DNA of 56,844 bases from Candidatus Villigracilis saccharophilus (lineage in GTDB: Bacteria > Chloroflexota > Anaerolineae > Anaerolineales > Villigracilaceae), in NCBI GenBank assembly GCA_016709305.1, contig JADJNA010000028.1, positions 1 to 56,844 on the forward strand. The letters are read 5' to 3'. The translations under genes and the position numbers were made by a program. This document shows, one piece after another, positions 27,856 to 36,797 of the stretch. How positions within the stretch are numbered: position 1 is the stretch's first letter; the number at the start of each line of letters is the position of its first letter. A model generated the notes under the pieces. The model was not told the DNA's origin. It did not search any database and was given only the letters and a program-made list of their open reading frames with translations.

Positions 27856-27879
27856 TAAGAGGAGTGTAAGAGTTTATAA

Positions 27880-27918
27880 AATAAGAGAAAAGACCATCGG
27901 CGGGTCTTTTCTCTTATT
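27880..27918 (-). terminator. Terminator after the PD40 kinase gene
   Basis: Sixteen-base perfect arms (27880-27895 and 27903-27918) rich in AAGAGAAAAGACC, with a 7-nt loop. It insulates the kinase gene from the hrcA promoter. Confidence 0.8.
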
Positions 27919-27941
27919 GATTCGGTCTGAAAATTATTTAC

Positions 27942-30164
27942 TTACGGAGCGGGGCGCCAGACGGGGTTGAAGTCGGGGCTGGGATCAGTGGTGATACGCA
28001 CGATATTTTCTCCTGAACTGTCCATGTAGAAAATATCGTTATTATCGCCTGTATCGCCGCCTTCATAAGCGATGAGTGTACCGTCCGGGGAAAAATCGGC
28101 ATTCTCAATGGTGAGCACATCTACATTCAAACGCGTACCCTGCTTGATGGTACGATCGGTCGCGGAAATGGTCATCAGATAGGGCAGGCAAAAATTTGTG
28201 GCGCAGCGTTGATTGAAAAGTATTGTTTTGCCATCATGAGACCACTCCGGCCAATAGTCTGAATAATCCAAACCGCTGCGGACGATCTGCAATGGATCGC
28301 TGCCGTCTGCTTCCATCACCCATATTTGAAATACGCCAATCCGCTTGAGTGTATAAATGATCTGCGATCCATCCGGCGACCAGGAAGGCTGGTGCGCATA
28401 TGTAGGCGAGACATTATTCGTAAGTTGGGTTGCCGTGGAGAGGTCATCCAAACTGACCGTAAAAATTTCCAGATTTCTGGTTCGTAATGACGTAAAAGCG
28501 ATGGTCTTTCCATCGGGTGACCAGGCTGGTTCAAAGTCTCCACCGGGCTGGGTATCAATAGCGGTCAACCCGCTGCCATCCGCATTTATGATATATAGGC
28601 TGGCGTTGTAATAGATTTCATCCATGCCTTTGCAGGGAGAAATGAATACCAATCTTTCACCATCCGGCGACCAGGAAGGCTGGCATGCGCCTTCAGGCAT
28701 ATCAGTGACTTGCACAGCGCTGTTGCCTGCCAGGTCAACAAGATATATCTGTGGCAATCCCGTGCGGCTCGACGCGTACGCGATCTGTCCGGTCCCGCCG
28801 CCAAAGGAATTGATGGGAGGGAAGGAAACCTGAGTCGCTGCCAGGCTCGTTGAATCAGCGACAGCCGAAGTCGCGGTTGGAAGTGCCACCTTGGTCGGTG
28901 TGCGGGTTGGCGTGGGGGGGTTCGGTGTATGCGTAAAAGTAGCGGCCGGTGTTCGGGTTGAAAGATTAGCCGGCGTGAGGGTTGGAACAAGGGTGGCGGG
29001 AATGGGAGTAAATGAAGGTGTCGCTGTAGTTATGGGCGGGGCGAGGAATGGGATTGCCGCGCGTATATTCATGGGCAAAATACCCGGAGCAAGGAACGGC
29101 ACGCTGACCACAAGAATAAAAAGCAGAAGCAATGTAAAACGGATCAGCGCATTGCGGCGTTTGCGTTCGCGCTCCTTTTGTCGTTTAAGCGGTGAGACAA
29201 AAATATGGTCTTCCTTCTCCATAACAATCGGGATGGGCGGGGGAGGAAGCCTGTTTTCTGTTTCTGTTATGGAATCACTGATGTCTTTCTGCGGAAAATC
29301 CTCCGCGGGCGGAGGCACAACAGTGTAACCGCCTGCGACCTGCTGGGACTTGGATTTTGCGCCCAATAAGGCTTTCTTAAATTCCTCGGCATCTTGAAAG
29401 CGGTCACTTGGATCAACCGCCATGGCTTTCTCAATGGCGGCGGCAAAACGACGCGAGATCTTTGAATTCCGTTTTCTAAGCGGGGTTAATTGAGCGTTAT
29501 CCATCGCGCGCGCCAGGCCGTCTTCAGGGATGACCCCGCTAAGCGCCGCGTATAAAGTAGCGCCGAGGGAATAAATATCAGTACGGGGATCGGTGCGCGC
29601 GGTCCCATATTGTTCCGGGGGAGAGTAGCCGGGCGTCATTGCGCGCGCGCCGGTTGTGGTGGCTTGGGTCGCGTTCTGGTACACCTTCGCCAATCCAAAA
29701 TCCACCAGAAAGATGTGCCCATCCGGTGTGATCTTTACATTGCCTGGTTTAATATCACGATGCAGGATCGGGGGTTTACGGGTGTGCAAATAAGAAAGGG
29801 CATCGCAAATCGAAGCGCCGATATGGACAGCATCCTCTTCCGGAAGCATGCCCACACGCTCCATGCGAAAACGCAGATCTTCGCCTTCGATAAAATCCAT
29901 CACCAAATATTGCCCCTGATCATCCAGCACAATATGATCGGAAACACGGGGCAGATTGGGATGACGGAGATTCGCGAGGATCACCGCTTCAAGGCGGAAC
30001 TGACGCGAATATTCATCGGTTGTAAAAAGATTTTCCTTTAATGCGATGACCACGCCCAGGTTTTCATCAATGGCGCGATAAACAGACCCCATGCCGCCCT
30101 GTCCGAGGATTTCCACGATACGGTAACGATTATGAAGGAGAGTATTTTTTTCCAGCGTCATCAA
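27942..30164 (-). CDS. Ser/Thr protein kinase with TolB-like beta-propeller
   Basis: The 740-residue protein joins a bacterial Hanks-type kinase to a sensor. The kinase (about 13-270) has the glycine loop GQGGMGSVYRA, catalytic Lys43, the RD-type loop HRDIKPGN and DFG, so it should be active. A Pro/Thr-rich cytosolic part leads to one membrane helix (about 343-365), then a Thr-Pro-rich extracellular linker and a propeller from about residue 460 with six PD40-like repeats, each with a core such as PSWSPDGERLVFIS. The propeller probably senses an outside ligand. It may start at the second Met. PAP2 precedes it on the same strand. Confidence 0.92.
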   Translation of the reverse strand: MMTLEKNTLLHNRYRIVEILGQGGMGSVYRAIDENLGVVIALKENLFTTDEYSRQFRLEAVILANLRHPNLPRVSDHIVLDDQGQYLVMDFIEGEDLRFRMERVGMLPEEDAVHIGASICDALSYLHTRKPPILHRDIKPGNVKITPDGHIFLVDFGLAKVYQNATQATTTGARAMTPGYSPPEQYGTARTDPRTDIYSLGATLYAALSGVIPEDGLARAMDNAQLTPLRKRNSKISRRFAAAIEKAMAVDPSDRFQDAEEFKKALLGAKSKSQQVAGGYTVVPPPAEDFPQKDISDSITETENRLPPPPIPIVMEKEDHIFVSPLKRQKERERKRRNALIRFTLLLLFILVVSVPFLAPGILPMNIRAAIPFLAPPITTATPSFTPIPATLVPTLTPANLSTRTPAATFTHTPNPPTPTRTPTKVALPTATSAVADSTSLAATQVSFPPINSFGGGTGQIAYASSRTGLPQIYLVDLAGNSAVQVTDMPEGACQPSWSPDGERLVFISPCKGMDEIYYNASLYIINADGSGLTAIDTQPGGDFEPAWSPDGKTIAFTSLRTRNLEIFTVSLDDLSTATQLTNNVSPTYAHQPSWSPDGSQIIYTLKRIGVFQIWVMEADGSDPLQIVRSGLDYSDYWPEWSHDGKTILFNQRCATNFCLPYLMTISATDRTIKQGTRLNVDVLTIENADFSPDGTLIAYEGGDTGDNNDIFYMDSSGENIVRITTDPSPDFNPVWRPAP

Positions 30165-30200
30165 ACAAGCCTTTTTTTATCAATAATGGCCGAGATTATA

Positions 30201-31190
30201 TCAGATTGAATTCACACGCTCTGCAAGTTTAAAGCGCACAAAAATCCAAAGCGCACCGCCAGCCACCCACCAGCCGATCAGCCCATAGCGGATATAACGT
30301 AATGCGTAAAAGATGAATCCATCGCCGGTTGGGAAAATTGCGCCCAGCCCCTTCCAAAAGACGAGGACACCGATCAAACCGACAATATAACGAAGAATAC
30401 GCTTCAGTATCGGACCCGAAGCCTGGTACCCGCCAATTGACAGGATCCACGCCGCACCAACCGCCAGCCCAAAGAAAGTCCCTGCCGAAGTGAAAATACC
30501 GCTTCGATCAACGGGGTCTGGCTGCTCTGTCCCGGCAAGCAATGCATTATTAATCCAATCCTGCGGAACTTGATAATTGCTTCTTAAAGCCGCCGCGCCC
30601 AATCCTAACACGATAAATATCATGGATACGATAAATGCAATGAAAATCTGATGATATAAAGTTTTTGTCCGCAGCCATTCGGCAATCGGTTCCCATAAAC
30701 GGGTAAACGCCCACAAAAGCAGACCGCCGATACACCAGCCCAGAAGGACATCCTGTGGAAAATGCGAGCCGAGGTATAGACGAGAAAAACCGATCAAAAA
30801 GATGAGCGCAAGCGCCGCGACCCATACCCATGTTTTCTTGTAATAGGCTGCGATGATTCCCCACACACTAACCGCATGCTGCGCATGACCCGATGGGATC
30901 CCAAATGAAGTTTCAGGCCAGAGAGCGCGCACATGTGAACTCACCCAATAAGGGCGCGGACCGGCAAACAAGACCTTGCCCATTGTGTTGAGCATGTTGC
31001 TTGTGACCAGTATCAGTCCCACCCGAAGCCCGAGCGCAGAGTCAACGCACCAATAGATGAGCGGCAAAACCAGAAAATAAAATTCCTCCGTTCCCAGATT
31101 GCTGAATAATTTCATGGGAAAGATCAGCCAGTCTCCCATTGCTTGAAGAGCGACAATAAAGGCAACACCATTATCGATCAGGGTCTGCAT
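30201..31190 (-). CDS. PAP2-family membrane phosphatase
   Basis: The 329-residue multi-pass protein holds the three PAP2 signature motifs: KVLFAGPRPYW, the PSGHAQ loop with catalytic His, and SRLYLGSHFPQDV with the second His and Asp. Family members remove phosphate from lipid phosphates such as phosphatidic acid or undecaprenyl pyrophosphate. The long C-terminal part adds about four further hydrophobic helices beyond the minimal PAP2 domain. A GGAG site precedes the ATG. It is divergent from the TgpA-like gene, and its 3' end is 37 nt from the kinase. Confidence 0.9.
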   Translation of the reverse strand: MQTLIDNGVAFIVALQAMGDWLIFPMKLFSNLGTEEFYFLVLPLIYWCVDSALGLRVGLILVTSNMLNTMGKVLFAGPRPYWVSSHVRALWPETSFGIPSGHAQHAVSVWGIIAAYYKKTWVWVAALALIFLIGFSRLYLGSHFPQDVLLGWCIGGLLLWAFTRLWEPIAEWLRTKTLYHQIFIAFIVSMIFIVLGLGAAALRSNYQVPQDWINNALLAGTEQPDPVDRSGIFTSAGTFFGLAVGAAWILSIGGYQASGPILKRILRYIVGLIGVLVFWKGLGAIFPTGDGFIFYALRYIRYGLIGWWVAGGALWIFVRFKLAERVNSI

Positions 31191-31221
31191 ACAGTTCTCC
31201 AGAATTATATTTATTTTTCAA

Positions 31222-31251
31222 TTGACGAAGACGCTTCTTTTATTGTACACT
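31222..31251 (+). promoter_or_regulatory. Promoter of the TgpA-like gene, candidate leaderless
   Basis: TTGACG (31222-31227), an 18-nt spacer and TACACT (31246-31251), only 6 nt before the ATG at 31258. The same -35/spacing occurs at hrcA. Confidence 0.6.
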
Positions 31252-31257
31252 CAAAGC

Positions 31258-33624
31258 ATGGAAAAATCACCTGCGCGCTGGTGGGATCTGCCTTCAGCCA
31301 CTTTCTTATTTTTTGCGATCCTATTTTCGACCTGGCATTTGCAAGCGACGGAATGGACCGAGGGGCTTATCCATGTCTGGAATATAGCACTGCTTGGCTT
31401 GATGGTTGGGCTGGCGCTGGGACAAAGCATGTATCAAAAGCGCGGCGTCATACTGCTGACAGCCGGCTACATGTTGATGCTTTTCACTTGGCAATTGCTC
31501 GGCATGATGGAGTTTGGAAAGGAAGAGACCTATCTGGGGGACAAGCTCATCGTTCTGGCCGGTAGAATATTCCTTGGGGTGAGCGAATTTGCCGCGGGCA
31601 GACCTGTCAAAGATCCGTTATTTTTTGTGGCGCTATTTTTCATTCCATACTGGTGCGCGGCGCTATACAGCGGATTTCAATTGACACGCCACGCAAATCC
31701 GCTGGCGGCTATTTTACCGAACGGTATATTGATGTTCGTGATCTACTTTAACCATTACACCACGCGCGATACCAGCTGGCTGTTCGGTCTTTATCTGTTC
31801 ATGGCATTTCTTCTGCTGGGGCGGCAAAAATATTTGCGTGACCGCGAAATTTGGCGCGAACGGCATGTGCAGATCTCACCAGAAAGCGGCGTGGATTTTA
31901 ACAACACCATCATGGTCAGCGCGGCGGTCCTGATCATACTGGCCTGGATGGCGCCGTCCTCGGTCTTGACATTTAATTCATACGCAAGAAAAACCTGGCA
32001 GTCCGTTTCGAAAGAATTGTTCCCCCAAAACGACCGTTTGGAAAATATATTCGCGGCGGCAAAAAAGGAAAATATTCCGGTCAGCGATGTTTACCGAAGT
32101 GAAATGGCGCTCGGGACGCAAGCCAGTCAGAGCGCCGAGATCAGCATGCTCGTTTTTCCATCCTCCCCTTCAAAAGATCTACCGCGCCTGTACTGGCGTG
32201 GACATGTGTATGACAGTTTTGAAGGCGGGCGCTGGCTGACCAGCAGCGTGACCAGCATCAATTACGAAGCGCAGGATGGCGACTTTTTAATTGAGGACGC
32301 TCAGAACCGTCTAAGGCTGGATTTCACATTCAATGTTTACACACAAGGACAGGCCATTCTTTACACGGCTTCACAACCAATATTTGTCAGCCACCCCGCG
32401 AACATCATCCATAAGATAATTCCGACCACGGGGGAAGACCGGGCGAATATTGAAGGCCTTGATGACCTGATGGATATTTCAGCCTTGCGCTCGATACCCA
32501 AGCTTGAAGCGGGAGAGTCCTATCAGTCGAGCTCCCTGGTGGCCAATCCAGCCATTGCTGAATTACGCGCAGCCGGGTCAGAGTATCCCAGCTGGGTGAC
32601 GGATCGGTACTTACAACTGCCTGAGGATTTTTCGGTCCGCATCCGCGAGCTGGCAGAGGAATTAACTGCCGACCAGGACAACCCGTACGACAAAACAACC
32701 GCCATTACCAATTACCTGCGCGGCGAGATCGAATACGAACCCACCATCTCGTTCCCGGATGGGACGACCGACCGTTTGGAATATTTTCTGTTTGATGTGA
32801 AGAAAGGCTTTTGCAATTATTACGCCAGCGCCGAAACATTAATGCTGCGCTCGATCGGCATTCCCGCGCGGTTGGCGGTGGGATACGCGCAGGGCGAAAT
32901 GAATGTGGAGAACACATTCTATACCGTCCGCGAACGCGACTCACACGCCTGGCCTGAAGTGTATTTTCCGGGTTACGGCTGGATCGAGTTCGAGCCCACA
33001 GGCAACCAGGCCGCGCTCGAACGTCCGCTGGAAGCGGCTGAGGAACCCTCGATAACGCCTGTTCTGCCAGATCAACCCGAAGCAGACCCGATCACTCAGG
33101 ATAAACCAACCGCAGATGAAACAACCGGCGCGAAACTGCGGCTGACACAGACACAGCTCATCCAGATCAGTCTGGCAGCCGGGTTTATCGTGCTGGCTGC
33201 GCTGATCTTTTATCTTAAGCGGCGCTACGCGCCAAACCTGCAAACAGCGCAGATACTGAAAACAGTGGTCGAACGCAGCGGCTGGGAAACTCCGCAATGG
33301 CTGAACCGCTGGGTGCGCTGGACGGAACTCACCCCGATCGAGAGGTCCTTCCAAAGCGTCAACACGGCATTACGCTGGATGGACAAGCCGCCTTCTGTTG
33401 ACATTACCCCGGCAGAACGCGCCAGCCTGCTGACAAGTTTGCTCCCCTCTGCGAGCGCTGATATCGAGAACGTGCTGCGCGAACATCAGTCGGCGCTATT
33501 CACGCGGCGTGGAGGCGACGCCCTGCTCGCGCGCCGCGCCGCGCGCAACATCCTTTATCAAGTGCTGTATCTGAATATAAAAAACTTTGTCTTGGGATAC
33601 AATCACGCAGCGCCGCCAGAATAA
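31258..33624 (+). CDS. TgpA-like transglutaminase membrane protein
   Basis: This protein of about 788 residues has a cluster of N-terminal membrane helices, a large outside domain with the transglutaminase core, one more helix (about residues 628-648, LIQISLAAGFIVLAALIFYL) and a cytosolic DUF4129-like tail. The catalytic Cys lies in GFCNYYASAETL and His in RDSHAWPEVYF; the third residue is Glu (GWIEFEPTG) where many have Asp, as in other TgpA-like proteins. It may act on envelope peptides or proteins. I start at 31258 (MEKSP) because an earlier in-frame TTG coincides with the -35 box. Confidence 0.85.
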   Translation: MEKSPARWWDLPSATFLFFAILFSTWHLQATEWTEGLIHVWNIALLGLMVGLALGQSMYQKRGVILLTAGYMLMLFTWQLLGMMEFGKEETYLGDKLIVLAGRIFLGVSEFAAGRPVKDPLFFVALFFIPYWCAALYSGFQLTRHANPLAAILPNGILMFVIYFNHYTTRDTSWLFGLYLFMAFLLLGRQKYLRDREIWRERHVQISPESGVDFNNTIMVSAAVLIILAWMAPSSVLTFNSYARKTWQSVSKELFPQNDRLENIFAAAKKENIPVSDVYRSEMALGTQASQSAEISMLVFPSSPSKDLPRLYWRGHVYDSFEGGRWLTSSVTSINYEAQDGDFLIEDAQNRLRLDFTFNVYTQGQAILYTASQPIFVSHPANIIHKIIPTTGEDRANIEGLDDLMDISALRSIPKLEAGESYQSSSLVANPAIAELRAAGSEYPSWVTDRYLQLPEDFSVRIRELAEELTADQDNPYDKTTAITNYLRGEIEYEPTISFPDGTTDRLEYFLFDVKKGFCNYYASAETLMLRSIGIPARLAVGYAQGEMNVENTFYTVRERDSHAWPEVYFPGYGWIEFEPTGNQAALERPLEAAEEPSITPVLPDQPEADPITQDKPTADETTGAKLRLTQTQLIQISLAAGFIVLAALIFYLKRRYAPNLQTAQILKTVVERSGWETPQWLNRWVRWTELTPIERSFQSVNTALRWMDKPPSVDITPAERASLLTSLLPSASADIENVLREHQSALFTRRGGDALLARRAARNILYQVLYLNIKNFVLGYNHAAPPE

Positions 33625-33662
33625 CGGGCGGAATTTACACAAGATCTAGCCCGGGAACCCTC

Positions 33663-35375
33663 ATGCACTCTGAACAAACCCGCCCCACCACAGTCCACGA
33701 TCAATTGCTCATGCTCGGTTTGCAGGCTGAAAAGATCCGCCTTGAGCTCGAAGCGAGCAGGCTTAAACTCCCAAAAAATACACTTGAAGAATTACGCAAC
33801 CTTGAAAGCGCGCTTCCGGTCATCAGCGGGAAAATGGAGGCCTTTCAAAAAGAACACAGCAACATGCTCGCCCTGGCCGATGTGGGACAGGTGATCAACT
33901 CATCGCTTGAACTCGATGAAGTTTTGCGCATCGTGATGGACAATATCGTACGGCTGACCAAAGCGGAACGCGGATTCCTTATGCTGCGCGATGACAAAGG
34001 CGAAATGATCACCCGCATGGGGCGCAACTGGGAAATGGAATCGATCAACCCGTCCGAGTTGACCGTCAGCCGCTCGGTGGTGGCGCGCGTCATTCAAAGC
34101 GGGGAGCCGATCGTCACGACCAACGCGCAGGAAGACAATCGTTTCAGCGGACAGGAAAGCATCGTGGCATTCAACCTGCGTTCCATTTTATGCGTGCCGC
34201 TCAAAGTAAAGAATGAAATGATCGGCGTGATCTATGCCGATAACAGGATCCGCGCGGGCATTTTCGCCGATTCTGAAAAAGATCTACTGGCGGCATTTGC
34301 GAATCAAGCCGCGGTGGCGATCGAGAACGCGAGATTATTCTCCTCGCTCAAACACACCCTCGAAGAAGTAACAGGACTCAAGAATTTAATGGAATCGGTC
34401 TTCGCATCCATCGCCAGCGGAGTCATCACCGCCGATGTGCAGGATCAGGTCACGCTGGCGAATCGAGCCGCGCAGTTCATCATCGGGCAGAACGCGCCCG
34501 AGATCCTCGGTCATCATCTTAACGAGGTGCTTGCCTCCGTTTCAAAAGAGATCGCGCCGCACTTGAAGGAAGTGCGCGCAACCGACAAGCCGATCATAGA
34601 CCTTGAAGTACACCATAACCTGCCCGCGCGCGGAAATGTGGATTGGCGCCTGAACTTCTCGCCGCTCAAAGATTCGAACCAAAAGACACAGGGCGTCGCG
34701 ATCGTGCTGGACGACCTGACCGAGCGCAAAAAACTGGAAGCCCAGCGCAGACTCTTCGAGCGCATGGTCTCGCCCGCTGTGATCGAACAGCTCGACCCGA
34801 ACAGTTTGCAGCTGGGCGGCAAGCGCGCGAACATCAGCGTGCTGTTCGCCGACATTCGCGGATTCACATCCTACAGCGAGAAATTATCCCCTGAAAAACT
34901 GGTCTTTACTTTAAATCGTTACCTGGCCGCCATGGCGGACGCGGTGCTTTCGCAGGAAGGCACGATTGACAAGTTCATGGGCGACGCGATCATGGCCTGG
35001 TTCAACGCGCCCATCCCGCAGGCGGACCATACCCTGCGGGCGGTCAAAGCCGCGCTGGCATTGCGCGACTCGGTCGAAGCGCTTTATAAAATACTTCCCG
35101 AAGAGGAACATCTCTCCTTTGGCGCGGGCATCCATTTCGGCGACGCGGTGCTCGGGCTGATCGGCACGGAAAAACGACTCGAGTACACCGCCATCAGCGA
35201 CAACGTCAATACCGCCAAACGCATCCAGGAAAACTCAGGCAGGAATCAAATTTTGATCAGCAGGGAAGCCTACGAGCGCGTCATGGAGGATGTCAAAGTG
35301 ATCCCGCATGTGGAGATGAATCTGAAAGGCAAGACCCACCGTATTGAGGTGTTTGAGGTGACGGGGATAAAATAA
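33663..35375 (+). CDS. GAF-PAS sensor adenylate/guanylate cyclase
   Basis: The 570-residue cytosolic protein has an N-terminal coiled-coil region, a GAF domain (about 85-230, with ADVGQVINSSLELDEVLRIV and SILCVPLKV), a PAS-like domain (about 245-350) and a class III nucleotide cyclase domain (about 385-560). The cyclase has both metal aspartates (FADIRGFT near 395 and KFMGDAIMAWF near 437), and the ribose/transition-state Asn and Arg in SDNVNTAKRI. The Lys in DKFMGD favours ATP, so cAMP is the likely product. It follows the TgpA-like gene by 38 nt. Input signal is unknown. Confidence 0.92.
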   Translation: MHSEQTRPTTVHDQLLMLGLQAEKIRLELEASRLKLPKNTLEELRNLESALPVISGKMEAFQKEHSNMLALADVGQVINSSLELDEVLRIVMDNIVRLTKAERGFLMLRDDKGEMITRMGRNWEMESINPSELTVSRSVVARVIQSGEPIVTTNAQEDNRFSGQESIVAFNLRSILCVPLKVKNEMIGVIYADNRIRAGIFADSEKDLLAAFANQAAVAIENARLFSSLKHTLEEVTGLKNLMESVFASIASGVITADVQDQVTLANRAAQFIIGQNAPEILGHHLNEVLASVSKEIAPHLKEVRATDKPIIDLEVHHNLPARGNVDWRLNFSPLKDSNQKTQGVAIVLDDLTERKKLEAQRRLFERMVSPAVIEQLDPNSLQLGGKRANISVLFADIRGFTSYSEKLSPEKLVFTLNRYLAAMADAVLSQEGTIDKFMGDAIMAWFNAPIPQADHTLRAVKAALALRDSVEALYKILPEEEHLSFGAGIHFGDAVLGLIGTEKRLEYTAISDNVNTAKRIQENSGRNQILISREAYERVMEDVKVIPHVEMNLKGKTHRIEVFEVTGIK

Positions 35376-35580
35376 AGAATGATATATGGGGTACACAAGC
35401 CGACAAACACAGACTGCTCAAAAGAGAATCGTGTTTCAGCGCAAATATAGATCAGCAAGAAAAGCAAATCAACAGGGCAAGCTTTCATTCGTTGAACTGA
35501 CGCGTCCATACAAGGCTGGGTCAACCCTGTCTGCCGTGCAAATACCTGGCGCTTGCGGCGCGCCCTGTTTCGCTTGATCT
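35376..35580. other. Intergenic region between cyclase and M20 peptidase genes
   Basis: The 205 nt between the two convergent genes carry no clear terminator or promoter; only a GC-rich patch (GGCGCTTGCGGCGCGCC at about 35549-35565) stands out. Confidence 0.4.
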
Positions 35581-36687
35581 CTACTCTTCTTCCACCCCCG
35601 CCCTCTCCACAAACCTCACCACTGCTTTCATCCCCTTTTCAACCTGCTCAAGACGGATGTATTCATGCGTGGTGTGCGCACCGCCGCCGGTCGTGATGCC
35701 CATCACCACAGCCGGGATTCCACGGCTTAATGGGATATTCGCATCGGTGGAGCCTGAGGTCAGCACGGCACTGATGCCCTGTTCGCTCAGGCAATTCACA
35801 GCCAGCTTCACCAGCGGGTGCGCGGAAGGGATCTCGCCGGCGGGGCGCTGTCCGATGATCTCAGCCAGCACGGTCACGCCGTCACGGTCTGCCAGGCGGA
35901 ACAACTCCTCGACCTGATAGATCAATTTCGAAAGCACAGCCGGGTCCTCAGAACGCAGATCCAATTCACATTTGGCTTCAGACGCCAGCACATTGATACC
36001 CGTCCCGCCGTCGAACCTGCCGACATTCATGGTGGTGCGCGGTTCGCGCGGCAGGCGCAGCGCGGTCAGGCGTGTGACCAGCGCGGCCAGCTCATGCACC
36101 GCCGAAGGCTGGCCGTAATCAGACCACGAATGTCCGCCTGCGGTTTTCGCGGTGATGCGGTAACGCCGCACGCCGATCGCGCGGTGATAGACATGCCCGA
36201 AGGCGAGTCCCTCCAACACAAGATACCCGATCACATTCTGATCAAAGCGCTCAACGACCGCGCGCATTCCGCACAGGTCACCAAGCCCCTCCTCGCCGAC
36301 ATTGGCCGCGAACCAAATGTCGTGCGCCAGCGTGATCTTTTTTTGACGCAAAGACCAGATGACGCCCAACAACGCCGCCACACCCAGCGAGTTATCCCCG
36401 ATGCCCGCCGCGAAGATCTTTTCCGCCTCTTTCCTAACCTGCAAATTGACGCTGTTAGGAAAGACGGTATCCAAATGGGCGGAGATCACCAGCGCCGCGG
36501 CCTTCTTCTGCCTGCCTGGTAAACGCGCGAACACGTTTCCAAGCGCGTCAATGGAAACATCCTGAAGCCCTTCGTCTACAAAAAGTCCGCGCACGAATTC
36601 GGCGCGCTTCCCTTCAGAGAATGTGGGGGCTGGAATCTGCTGGATCTGAATGGCGAGGTCAATGAGTTTGGCTGAAAGATTGTTCAT
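35581..36687 (-). CDS. M20 family metallopeptidase, PepT/tripeptidase-like
   Basis: The 368 residues match the di-zinc M20 fold. Metal ligands are seen in order: His and Asp in ISAHLDTV, bridging Asp in GIGDNSLG, Glu pair in VGEEGLGD, Asp in TSGSTDANIP and His in GGGAHTTHEY. A lid/dimer domain is inserted between. Such enzymes cleave di- or tripeptides or acylamino acids; the substrate is not fixed. No ribosome site is visible, but TATACT lies 6 nt before the ATG, so the mRNA may be leaderless. Confidence 0.9.
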   Translation of the reverse strand: MNNLSAKLIDLAIQIQQIPAPTFSEGKRAEFVRGLFVDEGLQDVSIDALGNVFARLPGRQKKAAALVISAHLDTVFPNSVNLQVRKEAEKIFAAGIGDNSLGVAALLGVIWSLRQKKITLAHDIWFAANVGEEGLGDLCGMRAVVERFDQNVIGYLVLEGLAFGHVYHRAIGVRRYRITAKTAGGHSWSDYGQPSAVHELAALVTRLTALRLPREPRTTMNVGRFDGGTGINVLASEAKCELDLRSEDPAVLSKLIYQVEELFRLADRDGVTVLAEIIGQRPAGEIPSAHPLVKLAVNCLSEQGISAVLTSGSTDANIPLSRGIPAVVMGITTGGGAHTTHEYIRLEQVEKGMKAVVRFVERAGVEEE

Positions 36688-36797
36688 GGGTCAAGTATAA
36701 AGGCAGGCGGGTAAATAAAAAAGCCGGGAGCATTGTGTGATTCCCACTTTTAATCCGTAAGGCTTGTAAAGAATCCTTGCGCGCTTTTCTTCATCAT

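Noticed and set aside
27862..27870. Half CIRCE-like GAGTGTAAG upstream of hrcA
   Set aside because: Missing the other half and the 9-nt spacing; one base out of register with the consensus.
35818..36522. 234-codon frame on the plus strand opposite the M20 peptidase
   Set aside because: A GC-rich shadow frame; the minus-strand gene has all five metal ligands.
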